This document shows, in pieces, positions 39,463 to 48,375 of a stretch of 64,000 bases of DNA. Under the pieces are notes generated by a model. That model had not been told where the DNA came from and did not search any database. It was given only the letters and a program-made list of their open reading frames with translations. Position numbers and translations under genes: made by a program. Position 1 is the first letter of the stretch, and each line of letters opens with the position of its first letter. The stretch is from Salinibaculum sp. SYNS191. Its GTDB lineage: Archaea; Halobacteriota; Halobacteria; Halobacteriales; Haloarculaceae. Where the stretch lies: assembly GCF_037338445.1 (NCBI RefSeq), contig NZ_CP147838.1, positions 1,550,001 through 1,614,000 of the forward strand. Direction: 5' to 3'.

Positions 39463-39595
39463 CGGGCACCCACCACTGTTTCCTCTCCAGATAGTGAATG
39501 TAACTGGTCGCGGACCGATATGCCGTATTCAGCGTTTTCAGACCCTCTAAGCTGCGTTCGAGAACATATCCGTTCACGTACCATTGTCTGACGTA

Positions 39596-39603
39596 CGTTT
39601 ATG
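39596..39603 (+). promoter_or_regulatory. TATA box for the coiled-coil/SMC operon
   Basis: The octamer gtttatgt is centred about 28 bases upstream of the ATG at 39628, giving a leaderless start for the gene pair leading into smc. The preceding 130 bases hold no gene. Confidence 0.55.
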
Positions 39604-39627
39604 TAGGCGGAGTGAGACGGTGTGTCT

Positions 39628-39924
39628 ATGTGCGGCAACCGTGTCGAGGAACTCGAATCGCGGGTCAAGGAACTGGAAGCGTCGGTCGAGGGGCTGACCG
39701 ACGAACTCGTCGAGTGCAAGGTCCGGCTGCGCGAGCTGGAGAACGCGGTCGACGACGACCTGGGCTTCGTCCCCGAATCCGAGGAGGGCGAGGAATCCGA
39801 GGAGAGCGACATCAGAGTGCCGGAAGCCGGCGAATCGCAGGACGCGGCCGACACATCTAACACCGAGGCCTCCGAGGGAGAGGACAACGCGGAGGAGTCC
39901 GAGACCGACATCATCGTGGCGTAG
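39628..39924 (+). CDS. Short coiled-coil protein upstream of smc (DUF7518-like)
   Basis: A 98-residue protein. The first 45 residues (MCGNRVEELESRVKELEASVEGLTDELVECKVRLRELENAV) form a leucine-zipper-like coiled coil. The rest is a Glu/Ser-rich disordered tail. It lies 27 bases upstream of smc on the same strand. I recall the same neighbour in other haloarchaeal genomes (annotated DUF7518), which suggests a link to SMC, unproven. An in-frame GTG at 39622 is a less likely start. Confidence 0.7.
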   Translation: MCGNRVEELESRVKELEASVEGLTDELVECKVRLRELENAVDDDLGFVPESEEGEESEESDIRVPEAGESQDAADTSNTEASEGEDNAEESETDIIVA

Positions 39925-39951
39925 GTCCGGACCTCTCCCACGAGCACCCCC

Positions 39952-42900
39952 ATGCACATCAAAGAGCTCGTCCTCGACAACTTCAAGAGCTTCGGCCGGA
40001 AGACCCGTATCCCCTTCTACGAAGACTTCACCACCGTCAGCGGCCCGAACGGCTCGGGCAAGTCAAACATCATCGACTCCGTCCTCTTCGCGCTCGGCCT
40101 CGCCCGTACCTCGGGCATCCGCGCGGAGAAGCTGACGGACCTCATCTACAACCCCGGCCACCAGGAGGGCGAGTCCTTCGAGGGCGAACGCGAGGCGAGC
40201 GTCGAGGTCGTCCTCGCCAACGACGACGGCACCCTCGACCGCGCGCAGGTCGTCAACGCCGCCGGCACCGACGCCGTGGGCGACGTCGACGAAATCAACA
40301 TCAAGCGCCGCGTCAAGGAGACCGAGGACAACTACTACTCCTACTACTACATCAACGGCCGCTCGGTCAACCTCGGCGACATCCAGGACCTGCTCGAACA
40401 GGCCGGCATCACGCCCGAGGGGTACAACGTCGTGATGCAGGGCGACGTGACCGAAATCATCAACATGACGCCGGGCGCGCGCCGGGAGATTATCGACGAG
40501 ATAGCCGGCGTCGCCCAGTTCGACGCCAAGAAGGAGGACGCCTTCGAGGAACTGGAAGTCGTCGAGGAGCGCATCGACGAGGCCGAACTCCGCATCGAGG
40601 AGAAAGAACAGCGGCTGGACCAGCTCGCCGACGAACGGGAGACGGCGCTGGAGTACAAGGAACTCCGCGAGGAGAAAGAGGAGTACGAGAGCTACCGGAA
40701 GGCCGCCGAACTCGCCGACAAACAGGCCGAACTCGACGACCTCCGCGAGGAAATCGACGACCTCCAGGCGACGCTCGACGAACGCGAGGCCGAACTCGAC
40801 GAGCGCCAGGCCCGCGTGATGGCCCTGGAGTCCGACCTGGAAAACCTGAACCACGAAATCGAGCGCAAGGGCGAGGACGAACAGCTCGCCATCAAGCGCG
40901 AGATGGAGGAGATAAAGGGCGACATCGCCCGTCTCGAAGACAAGATAGAAAACGAGGAGGAGAAAATCGAGGCCGCCGAGACCGAACGGCGGGAGGCCTT
41001 CGTCAAGATAGACAACAAACAGGAGACCATCGAGGACCTCCAGAGCGACATCCAGGAGACGAAAGTCGCCAAGTCCTCTATCGCCGCGGACATACAGGAG
41101 AAGGAGGCGGCACTCGAAGAGGTCGAGGCCCGCATCGACGAGGTGGGACAGGACTTCGAGGAGGTCAAGGAGGAACTCGACGAGAAGAAGCAGGCCCTGG
41201 AGAAAGCAAAGTCGGAGAAGAACGACCTGCAGCGCGAGCAGGACCGCCTGCTGGACGAGGCCCGCCGGCGCTCGAACGAGCAGCGCGAGACCGAGGCCGA
41301 CATCGAGGAAGCGGAAGAGCGCATCCCCGAACTTGAGGCCGACATCGCGGACCTCGAAACCGAACTGGAGAAAGCCGAGAAGAACCGCGCGACCATCACG
41401 GAGGTCGTCGAGGACCTCAAGGCCGAGAAGGCCGCGTTGCAGGACGACCTCGAAGAAATCGAGGACGAGATTAGCGCCGCCCAGCAGGAGTACGCCGAAC
41501 TGGAGGCGAAGGCAGACCACTCGGGCGACTCCTCGTACGGCCGGGCAGTGACGACGATTCTCAACGGCGACATCGACGGCGTCCACGGCACGGTCGCCCA
41601 GCTCGGCAGCGTCTCCGGCCAGTACGCCACCGCCTGCGAGACCGCTGCCGGCGGCCGGATGGCGCAGGTCGTCGTCGACGACGACGGCATCGGTCAGCAC
41701 TGCATCGAGTACCTGAAATCGCGCAACGCCGGGCGGGCGACCTTCCTCCCCATCACGGAGATGCACACCCGCTCGCTCCCGTCGCTGCCCAACCGCGCGG
41801 GCGTGGTCGACTTCGCGTACAACCTCGTGGACTTCGACAGCGAGTACGCCGGCGTCTTCTCGTACGTGCTCGGCGACACGCTCGTCGTCGAGGACATGGA
41901 GACGGCGCGGGACCTGATGGGCGACTACCGTCTCGTGACGCTCGATGGCGACCTCGTCGAGAAGTCGGGTGCGATGACCGGCGGGTCGAAGAAGGGGTCC
42001 CGCTATTCCTTCGAAGGCAGTGAGGGCAAACTGGAGCGGGTCGCCCAGCGCATCAACGAACTGGAGGACGAGCGGTCGTCCATCCGCGACGACATCCGCG
42101 ACGTGGAGGGGCGACTCGACGACGCCCGCGACCGGCAGAGCGACGCCGCCGACCAGGTCCGCGAGATACAGAGCGAAATCGAGCGCAAGCGGACCGAAAT
42201 CGGCGAGGCGGAGGCGAAAATCGAGCAACTGAAGGCGGAACTCGAAGAGATAGCGGCCGAGCGGGAGTCGGTCTCCGAGGAGATGGACGGCCTGGAGGCC
42301 GACATCGCCGCGCAAAACGAGACCATCGCCGAGATAGAGGAGCGCATCGCGGAACTAGAGGCCGAAGTCGAGGACTCCGACCTGCCGGAACTGACCGCCG
42401 AGGCCGAGGAGATCCGCGAGGACATCGACGACCTCGAACGCGAACAGGACAAACTCGACGCAGAACTGAGCGAACTCACGCTGGAGAAGGAGTACGCCGA
42501 GGACGCAATCGAGGAACTGGAGGGCAAAATCGACCAGGCGAAAGAGCGCGAGGCCGACGCCGAGGCCCGCATCGAGGACCTGGAAGGCCAGATTGACGGA
42601 AAGGAGGAGACCCTGGCCGAGAAGGAGGAGGCCGTCGCCGAACTGGAGGAGGAACTCGCGGACCTCAAAGACGAGCGCGAGGACCTGAAAGCCGACCTCG
42701 CCGACGCCCGCGAGAAGCGCGACGCGAAGAAGGAGGCCGTCGCGAGCGTCCAGGGCGACCTCACGGAGGCCCAGGACGACGCCGACCGCCTGGAGTGGGA
42801 AATCGGTGAACTGGAGAACGAGGTCGGCGACTTCGACCCCGAGGAGATACCCGACCACGACGAGGTGGAGTCGGAGATTCGCCGGCTCGAAGCCGAGATG

Positions 42901-43536
42901 GAGGCACTGGAGCCGGTGAACATGCTCGCCATCGACGAGTACGACGAGGTCGAGGCCGCCCTGGAGGACATCCTCGACAAGAAGGACACCATGGTCGAGG
43001 AGGCAGAGGGCATCCGCGACCGCATCGAGACCTACGAGGCGCGCAAGAAAGAGACGTTCATGGACGCCTACACGGCCATCGACGAGCAGTTCCAGGACAT
43101 CTTCGAGCGCCTCTCGAACGGTTCGGGCCGCCTGCACCTCGAAAACGAGGACGACCCGTTCGACGGCGGCCTGACGATGAAGGCCCAGCCAGGCGACAAG
43201 CCCATCCAGCGCCTGGAGGCGATGAGCGGCGGCGAGAAGTCACTGACCGCGCTCGCCTTCATCTTCGCCATCCAGCGGCACAACCCCGCGCCCTTCTACG
43301 CCCTGGACGAGGTGGACGCCTTCCTTGACGCCGCCAACGCCGACCTGGTCGGGGAACTGGTCGACGAACTCGCCGGCGACGCGCAGTTCGTCGTCGTCTC
43401 CCACCGCTCGGCGATGCTCGAACGCTCCGAGCGGGCCATCGGGGTGACGATGCAGGAGAACAACGTCAGCGCCGTGACGGGCATCGACCTCTCCGGCGGT
43501 GACGGCGAGGAAGCGGAGGTGCCAGCTGATGACTAG
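39952..43536 (+). CDS. smc: Chromosome segregation protein SMC
   Basis: A 1194-residue SMC ATPase that entraps DNA and organises the chromosome. The N-terminal Walker A GPNGSGKSN (residues 31-39) and the C-terminal signature AMSGGEKSLTALAFIF and Walker B FYALDEVDAFLD are intact. Two long coiled coils (about residues 165-500 and 690-1020) flank a hinge (about 520-680, GDIDGVHGTVAQLGSVSGQYATACETAAGGR). It is full length. Its last codons overlap a 31-codon micro-ORF leading to scpA. Confidence 0.97.
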   Translation: MHIKELVLDNFKSFGRKTRIPFYEDFTTVSGPNGSGKSNIIDSVLFALGLARTSGIRAEKLTDLIYNPGHQEGESFEGEREASVEVVLANDDGTLDRAQVVNAAGTDAVGDVDEINIKRRVKETEDNYYSYYYINGRSVNLGDIQDLLEQAGITPEGYNVVMQGDVTEIINMTPGARREIIDEIAGVAQFDAKKEDAFEELEVVEERIDEAELRIEEKEQRLDQLADERETALEYKELREEKEEYESYRKAAELADKQAELDDLREEIDDLQATLDEREAELDERQARVMALESDLENLNHEIERKGEDEQLAIKREMEEIKGDIARLEDKIENEEEKIEAAETERREAFVKIDNKQETIEDLQSDIQETKVAKSSIAADIQEKEAALEEVEARIDEVGQDFEEVKEELDEKKQALEKAKSEKNDLQREQDRLLDEARRRSNEQRETEADIEEAEERIPELEADIADLETELEKAEKNRATITEVVEDLKAEKAALQDDLEEIEDEISAAQQEYAELEAKADHSGDSSYGRAVTTILNGDIDGVHGTVAQLGSVSGQYATACETAAGGRMAQVVVDDDGIGQHCIEYLKSRNAGRATFLPITEMHTRSLPSLPNRAGVVDFAYNLVDFDSEYAGVFSYVLGDTLVVEDMETARDLMGDYRLVTLDGDLVEKSGAMTGGSKKGSRYSFEGSEGKLERVAQRINELEDERSSIRDDIRDVEGRLDDARDRQSDAADQVREIQSEIERKRTEIGEAEAKIEQLKAELEEIAAERESVSEEMDGLEADIAAQNETIAEIEERIAELEAEVEDSDLPELTAEAEEIREDIDDLEREQDKLDAELSELTLEKEYAEDAIEELEGKIDQAKEREADAEARIEDLEGQIDGKEETLAEKEEAVAELEEELADLKDEREDLKADLADAREKRDAKKEAVASVQGDLTEAQDDADRLEWEIGELENEVGDFDPEEIPDHDEVESEIRRLEAEMEALEPVNMLAIDEYDEVEAALEDILDKKDTMVEEAEGIRDRIETYEARKKETFMDAYTAIDEQFQDIFERLSNGSGRLHLENEDDPFDGGLTMKAQPGDKPIQRLEAMSGGEKSLTALAFIFAIQRHNPAPFYALDEVDAFLDAANADLVGELVDELAGDAQFVVVSHRSAMLERSERAIGVTMQENNVSAVTGIDLSGGDGEEAEVPADD

Positions 43537-43624
43537 CGAGGACGAACGAAGTGAGTCCTCGAACGGCGAACGGGGAGCGAAGCGACCCGCTCGCGTCCAG
43601 CCAGCACGGAGGTGTCGACCGTGA
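43529..43624 (+). CDS. 31-residue micro-ORF bridging smc and scpA
   Basis: Starts inside the last codons of smc (ATG eight bases before the end) and ends with a TGA overlapping the GTG start of scpA. The product would start MTSEDERSESSNGERGAKRP and end VQPARRCRP. The hairpin at 43537-43561 lies inside it. As with the micro-ORFs after dcd, its main use may be to carry ribosomes across the gap. A protein product is not evident. Confidence 0.35.
   Translation: MTSEDERSESSNGERGAKRPARVQPARRCRP
43537..43561. repeat. Hairpin just after the smc stop
   Basis: CGAGGAC / GTCCTCG, a seven-base perfect stem around the loop GAACGAAGTGA. The first stem base follows the smc stop codon. The loop resembles the loop in the dcd repeat (GAGCAACGGCGA), suggesting a related mobile or regulatory element. 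No T-run follows, and the operon continues, so it is not an obvious terminator. Confidence 0.6.
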
Positions 43625-44562
43625 CTGACTCCGAGATTCCGCTGGACATCACCGGTCACGAGGACCGCGAGAAGCCCGGTTCGTCGGCGTCGGAGAACGG
43701 GCACCAGCCAGCCGACGAGGAGGCCGCTGCGCTGCTCGAAAACGGGGATTCCCACGACGGAGAGAAAGGCGACGATGAGGAGGAAGTCGAACCGGTCGAG
43801 GTGCTGGTCGCGCTGGCCGAGGACGGCGAGATAGACCCCTGGGACATCGACATCGTGGCGGTCACCGACAAGTTCCTCGACCGGCTGGACGACGCCGACC
43901 TGCGCACGTCCGGGCGGGCGCTGTTCTACGCGAGCGTCCTGTTGCGGATGAAAGGCGACGCGATGCTGGAGGCGGACGACGACGACGAGCCCGAACCCGA
44001 GCCGTGGGAGCAGGCGATGATGGACGACGGCGAGGTGCCCGAGGACCACGACCCCTTCGCGACGCTGGAGGCGGAGATGGACCGCCGGCTGGAGCGCAGG
44101 CGCGCCCGCGGGATGCCACAGACGCTGGACGAACTGGTGCGGGACCTGCGGGAGGCCGAGCGGGATAGCTGGTGGAAGGACTCCCGCGAGTACGACACCA
44201 GCGGGTCGCCGAGCGGCTACCAGCGCGGCACTCAGCAACTGGACTACCACACCGCCGACGACCTGCGGATGGACGACGAGCCGACCGCGGAGGACGTCAC
44301 CGGCACGGCTCACACCGAGAACATCGACGAGATAATCGAGAGCGTCCACGACGCGGTGCGCGAGCACTACGAGGCCGGGCGCGACGAGGTGCTCTACCGG
44401 GAGGTCGCCCACGCCGGCGGCTCCCGCGTCGAGACGTTCCTCGGCCTGCTCTTTCTCTCCCACCGCGGACAGGTCCGCCTCCAGCAGGACGACCTCTTCG
44501 GCGACCTCTGGATTCAGGACCCCAGCGCCGCGACCGGTTCCGGGGAAGCCATCGCCGACTGA
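43621..44562 (+). CDS. scpA: Segregation and condensation protein ScpA
   Basis: A 313-residue kleisin that bridges the SMC heads. Features: VEPVEVLVALAEDGEIDPWDIDIVAVTDKFLDRL (N-terminal kleisin helix), FYASVLLRMKGDAML, and the C-terminal winged helix EVLYREVAHAGGSRVETFLGLLFLSHRGQVRLQQDDLFGDLWI. The start is GTG (VTDSEIPLDI); a second GTG three codons upstream (43612) is possible. The GTG at 43621 overlaps the stop of the bridging micro-ORF. No scpB is visible nearby. Confidence 0.92.
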   Translation: MTDSEIPLDITGHEDREKPGSSASENGHQPADEEAAALLENGDSHDGEKGDDEEEVEPVEVLVALAEDGEIDPWDIDIVAVTDKFLDRLDDADLRTSGRALFYASVLLRMKGDAMLEADDDDEPEPEPWEQAMMDDGEVPEDHDPFATLEAEMDRRLERRRARGMPQTLDELVRDLREAERDSWWKDSREYDTSGSPSGYQRGTQQLDYHTADDLRMDDEPTAEDVTGTAHTENIDEIIESVHDAVREHYEAGRDEVLYREVAHAGGSRVETFLGLLFLSHRGQVRLQQDDLFGDLWIQDPSAATGSGEAIAD

Positions 44563-44644
44563 GTACTGCGTTTCGCCGGGGAGGTCGACCTGTTAGTGGC
44601 AGCGAAAGAACTATAGCTCGGAGTGCTGTATGTTACCAGTACAC

Positions 44645-44752
44645 ATGACACCGACCAAGCTCCGGGAGCGCCTCGCAGAGTCGGAGGACAGCGTCGACGT
44701 CGAGACGTTCCTGGACGCGCTCACCTACGTCCGCGACGACGGGCGACAGTGA
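44645..44752 (+). CDS. 35-residue micro-protein
   Basis: MTPTKLRERLAESEDSVDVE followed by TFLDALTYVRDDGRQ. The sequence is helical and acidic, with regular hydrophobic spacing (Leu, Val, Phe, Leu, Leu, Tyr). The upstream 80 bases have an A/T-rich tract (aaagaactatagctcg) at about 44607-44622 as possible promoter. It resembles a conserved haloarchaeal micro-protein, but no function is known to me. Confidence 0.5.
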   Translation: MTPTKLRERLAESEDSVDVETFLDALTYVRDDGRQ

Positions 44753-44820
44753 GCGAGTGCTGACCGGTCGGCCACGCGGGGAGCGGCGGCTCTTTCTCTC
44801 TGGGACCGAACGCGGAGCGG

Positions 44821-46071
44821 TCAGACCGCGAACGCGTTGCGCTCCAGCGCGTCGATAGCGGGGAACTGCCGGAGCGTCGGTACCAGGAACCAGTAGGCGG
44901 CGATGAGCGCGAAGCCGACGGCCGACCCGCCGATGACGAGCGTGCTGCCGACGACGTCGCCGAGGACGCCGCCGAGGAGGATGCCCAGCGGGCCGACGGT
45001 CGAGACGAGGCTGCCGGTCGTCGCCGTCACGCGACCCAGCGTCTCCTCCGGGACGCCGCTCTGGAGGGCGGCGCTGACGAGGACGTTGTAGCTCCCGACG
45101 GGAACGAAGGCGAGGCCGAACAGGACGACGACGGCCAGCGGCGACCCGCTGAGGACGGCCGCGGCCCAGCAGGCCGCGCCGGCGACGAATCCGGCGCTGG
45201 TCACCAGGCCGAGCGGGACCGTCTCCAGCCACGACGCGAGCAGGGAGCCACAGAGCATCCCGGCGGTCATCGCCGCCAGCAGGAGCCCGTAGGTCCCGGC
45301 ACCGCCGAAGGTGGCGGCGAAGGCGGGGAGGACGGCCGTCGTCAGTCCCATGAAAAACGTCGCGAGCGCGGCCCCGGCGACCATGTGCGCCAGCGCGGAG
45401 TGGCGGACGATACCGATACCCTCGGCGATATCGTCGACGTACTCGCGGGCCGAGGGGGAGCCACCCTTGTCCGTGCGGGGGACGGCGATGGCCGCGAAGA
45501 CGAGCGTGCTCGCGAGGAAGGTGACGGCGTTGACGGCGAACAGCGTCACGGCACCGACGGCAGCGATGATTGCACCGCCGCCGGCCCGGGCGAGCGCGCC
45601 GATGGCCCGGTCGCTGGTCGCGGTCAGCGAGTTCGCCCGTACGAGGTTCCGGTCGGCGACCAATCGCGGGACTGCGGCGTTCTGCGCGGGGTCGGAGATG
45701 CGCTTCAGCGTCGCGAGCAGCGGGACGACGGCGAGGACGACCGGGACGGTCAGCGCGTCGAGGGCGGCCGCGACGGGAACGGCGAGGACGACGGCGGCCT
45801 GGAGGAGTTCGGAGCCGACGAGCAGTCGGCCAAGCGGTGCGCGGTCGACGAGGGGACCGAAGAGGAAACCGAGGGCACCCGGCGCGCGGGCGAGGAAGCC
45901 GGCGACGCCCGTGAGCGCCGTCGACCCCGACAGCGAGTAGACGAGCCACATCGCCGCGACGAAGTAGAGTTCGTCGCCCACTTCGCTGACCGCGTGGCCC
46001 GCGTACAGCCGCCGGAAGCCGACGTTGCCGAGCAGGTCGGCGGTGCGTTCGTCGAGGCGGTTCCGTAGCAT
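44821..46071 (-). CDS. MFS transporter (enterobactin-exporter-like)
   Basis: A 416-residue integral membrane protein with about 12 helices. The GxxxDRxxRR-like loop reads GPLVDRAPLGRLLVGSE, and the long cytoplasmic loop (RTDKGGSPSAREYVDDIAEGIGIVRHSALAHM) is typical of the MFS_3/EntS-like group of drug or siderophore exporters. The substrate is not predictable. The start at MLRNRLDERTADLL is preferred to the GTG at 46077. Confidence 0.87.
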   Translation of the reverse strand: MLRNRLDERTADLLGNVGFRRLYAGHAVSEVGDELYFVAAMWLVYSLSGSTALTGVAGFLARAPGALGFLFGPLVDRAPLGRLLVGSELLQAAVVLAVPVAAALDALTVPVVLAVVPLLATLKRISDPAQNAAVPRLVADRNLVRANSLTATSDRAIGALARAGGGAIIAAVGAVTLFAVNAVTFLASTLVFAAIAVPRTDKGGSPSAREYVDDIAEGIGIVRHSALAHMVAGAALATFFMGLTTAVLPAFAATFGGAGTYGLLLAAMTAGMLCGSLLASWLETVPLGLVTSAGFVAGAACWAAAVLSGSPLAVVVLFGLAFVPVGSYNVLVSAALQSGVPEETLGRVTATTGSLVSTVGPLGILLGGVLGDVVGSTLVIGGSAVGFALIAAYWFLVPTLRQFPAIDALERNAFAV

Positions 46072-46134
46072 GGGCACACCGTCGGCGCAGGCCCCCTTCA
46101 GCGTTCCCAGAAGCGCGTTTCAGTAAGCTCGCGT

Positions 46135-46563
46135 ATGAATCGCGAAAGCGTCTTTTCGGCCATCGCCGTACTACCGGTGATGTCCGAGCAGAAGGCAGAC
46201 CCCGGCGACGCGCTCGACGTGCTGAGCGACGAGACGCGGGTGCGCATCCTCCGGACGCTCGCCGAGGCCGACGAGCCGCTCCCCTTCAGCGACCTCCGCC
46301 GGCGCGTGGGCGTGAGCGACGCCGGCCGGTTCAACTACCACCTCTCGCTGGTCTGCGAGCACTTCGTCCGCGAGACTGAGGACGGCTACGAACTCGACCA
46401 CGCGGGCGCGCGACTGGTCACCGCCGCGGACGTCGACCTGAACGGGTCACCGTCCGAGGCCGTCGACCCCGCGCCCGACGAGTGTCCGGTCTGCGGAGAG
46501 TCCGACTGCGGGAAGCTCTACCACGTCCACCTCTCGCCGTCAGAGCACCACTCCCGACTGTAG
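46135..46563 (+). CDS. ArsR-like HTH regulator with zinc-binding tail
   Basis: A 142-residue regulator (127 if it starts at MSEQKADPGD, 46180, which I find the more likely start). The winged helix LDVLSDETRVRILRTLAEADEPLPFSDLRRRVGVSDAGRFNYHLSLVCEHFVRETEDGYELDHAG matches the haloarchaeal DUF7347/ArsR-like group. The C-terminus CPVCGESDCGKLYHVHLSPSEHH has Cys and His residues suited to zinc. It overlaps the 3' end of the convergent AEC transporter by 24 bases. Confidence 0.85.
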   Translation: MNRESVFSAIAVLPVMSEQKADPGDALDVLSDETRVRILRTLAEADEPLPFSDLRRRVGVSDAGRFNYHLSLVCEHFVRETEDGYELDHAGARLVTAADVDLNGSPSEAVDPAPDECPVCGESDCGKLYHVHLSPSEHHSRL

Positions 46564-47493
46564 GAGGGCAATCAACCCCGTAAGGAGCGGCACCGAGATG
46601 ACGGTAGAGACGAAGATGGCGGTGCTCGCGTACTCGGTGGCAGCGATGCCGTCCGCGTTCGGGCCCGCGAACTCCCCGGTGAGGATGAGCGTCGTCACGG
46701 CCGCCGGCATCGCGCTCTCCAGGACGAACACCCGCGCGACCGTCGGATTCTGGAACCCGACGAGGAGCGCGACCCCGACGGCGACGACGGGGGCGACGAG
46801 CAGTTTCAGCCCGACGGCCGGCGTCACCTGGAGCGCGGCCGCGCTGTAGTCCGTCTCCGCGAGTTCGATGCCGAGGATGAGCAACATCACGGGGATGGCG
46901 GAGTCGCCGACGAGTTGCAGCGTCTCCATCGCAGCGGTGTCGGCGGGCGGGACGACACCGGCGTACCGGGCGGCCAGCGCGGCCAGGACCGTGTAGATCA
47001 GCGGGATAGAGAAGATGGCCCGCATCCCCTCGCGCCAGTCGCTGCCCTCGCCGCGGGCCGCGAGGTAGACACCGAGCGTGTACATGGCGACGGACTGGCC
47101 GACGATGTAGACGACGGCCGTCGAGCGCCCGAGCGCGCCGAAGGCGAACTCGGAGACGGGGATGCCGTAGTTGCCGGCGTTCGAGAAGACGCTGACGAGG
47201 ACGAACGTGCCGAGGATGGGTTCGGCGTTGCCCAGCACCGTCCCCGTCCCCTGCGCGAGGACGGCCATCACGCCGGTGAACAGGAAGACGCCGAGGACGA
47301 TGCTGGCGAGGGTTTCCCCGGCGAGTTGCGTGGTCGTCAGCGTGTGGAAGACCAGCGCCGGCACGAGGACGTAGACGGTGACGGTGTTCAACGGCGTCGC
47401 GGAGATATCGCGCGTGCGCCCGAGGAGGTACCCCGCGGCGGCGATGGCGACGATGGGGAGAATTGCCGTCCCGAAGATAGACAGCAGCGACAC
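46540..47493 (-). CDS. AEC family transporter (auxin efflux carrier-like)
   Basis: A 317-residue protein with about 10 transmembrane helices in two inverted halves: LLSIFGTAILPIVAIAAAGYLLGR, VFSNAGNYGIPVSEFAFG (the conserved N-x-G/N-x-P crossover) and the C-terminal half with LLILGIELAETD and ESAMPAAVTTLILTGEF. It exports small carboxylates or unknown solutes. It overlaps the 3' end of the HTH gene, an antisense arrangement. Confidence 0.9.
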   Translation of the reverse strand: MSLLSIFGTAILPIVAIAAAGYLLGRTRDISATPLNTVTVYVLVPALVFHTLTTTQLAGETLASIVLGVFLFTGVMAVLAQGTGTVLGNAEPILGTFVLVSVFSNAGNYGIPVSEFAFGALGRSTAVVYIVGQSVAMYTLGVYLAARGEGSDWREGMRAIFSIPLIYTVLAALAARYAGVVPPADTAAMETLQLVGDSAIPVMLLILGIELAETDYSAAALQVTPAVGLKLLVAPVVAVGVALLVGFQNPTVARVFVLESAMPAAVTTLILTGEFAGPNADGIAATEYASTAIFVSTVISVPLLTGLIALLQSGVVL

Positions 47494-47616
47494 AGTACGT
47501 GGCTGACGCCGGGCCTACACAATCCCTTCGAAGTCACGGCTGGAGGCCCGCGACAGACAAATGGTGACCGGGGCACCGGGGCCGCGCTTATCAGTTCGCC
47601 GGCCGTGAGTCGGCCC

Positions 47617-48093
47617 ATGACGACGGTCAACGAGGACGACCTCGACTGGGAGGAGTACGACCGCGGCGAGAACGCCTTCCGTCGGAAGGAACTCGCGAAC
47701 GCCACCGACGCCGAGCAACTGGGCTGTAGCCTCTACGAACTCGACCCCGGCAAGCGCTCGTGGCCCTACCACTACCACACCGCCAACGAGGAGGCCGTCT
47801 ACGTCCTCTCGGGGTCGGGACTGCTCCGGGGCGACGACGGCGAACAGGACATCGGCGCGGGCGACTTCGTCGCACTCCCGGCCGACGAGAGCGGCGGTCA
47901 CCAACTCGTCAACGACGGCGACGAGGTGTTGCGCTACCTGATGGTGTCGACGATGGAGGAGCCCGACGTGACGGTCTATCCGGAGATGGAGAAGTTCGGC
48001 GTCTACGTCGGCTCGCCGCCGGGCGGCCGCGAGGAGCGCACCTTCCAGGGGTACTTCCCGCTCGACGCGGACGTGGAGTACTGGGACGAGTGA
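47617..48093 (+). CDS. Cupin domain protein
   Basis: A 158-residue single-domain cupin. Cupin motif 1 reads YHYHTANEEAVYVLSGSGLLRGDDGEQDIGAGDFVALP and motif 2 HQLVNDGDEVLRYLMVST; the His and Glu residues are suited to a metal. The C-terminal extension (PEMEKFGVYVGSPPGGREERTFQGYFPLDADVEYW) is as in a family of haloarchaeal and bacterial cupins often linked with phosphate-sugar isomerisation. The substrate is unknown. Confidence 0.88.
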   Translation: MTTVNEDDLDWEEYDRGENAFRRKELANATDAEQLGCSLYELDPGKRSWPYHYHTANEEAVYVLSGSGLLRGDDGEQDIGAGDFVALPADESGGHQLVNDGDEVLRYLMVSTMEEPDVTVYPEMEKFGVYVGSPPGGREERTFQGYFPLDADVEYWDE

Positions 48094-48157
48094 CCTGCCA
48101 GCGACCCCGACCGGGCCCGACCCATCCCCGGATTCCGGCAACCCGAATTATAGACCA

Positions 48158-48169
48158 TTATATTTATAT
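48158..48169 (+). promoter_or_regulatory. TATA box of the small ORF at 48202
   Basis: ttatatttatat is one of the strongest A/T stretches in the window. It lies about 38 bases upstream of the ATG, predicting a leader of roughly ten bases and a well-expressed transcript. Confidence 0.65.
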
Positions 48170-48201
48170 GGCCCGGAGCCAACGAATCGAGTACAACCGT
48201 C

Positions 48202-48375
48202 ATGGAAGACCATGAGGGTTGCGGAGAACCCATGTACACCCACTTCACAGACGCCGAGAACACTGGCGCACCGATGGTCCCGGACATCCACGACGACTCC
48301 GACGTCTACACGGACGGCGGCACGAGCCGAGAAGACCTCGAAGAAATCGTCCTGAGCCACCGCATCGAAGAGTGA
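48202..48375 (+). CDS. 57-residue acidic micro-protein
   Basis: Starts MEDHEGCGEPMYTHFTDAEN and ends DLEEIVLSHRIEE. It is acidic, with a Cys and several His residues in the first half, and no membrane segment. A strong TATA box lies directly upstream. I do not recognise the family. The promoter strength suggests a real gene rather than chance. Confidence 0.6.
   Translation: MEDHEGCGEPMYTHFTDAENTGAPMVPDIHDDSDVYTDGGTSREDLEEIVLSHRIEE

Noticed and set aside
40063..42315. A 750-codon open frame opposite smc
   Set aside because: A shadow of the coiled-coil codons (Leu/Val-rich), with no credible start region or domain.
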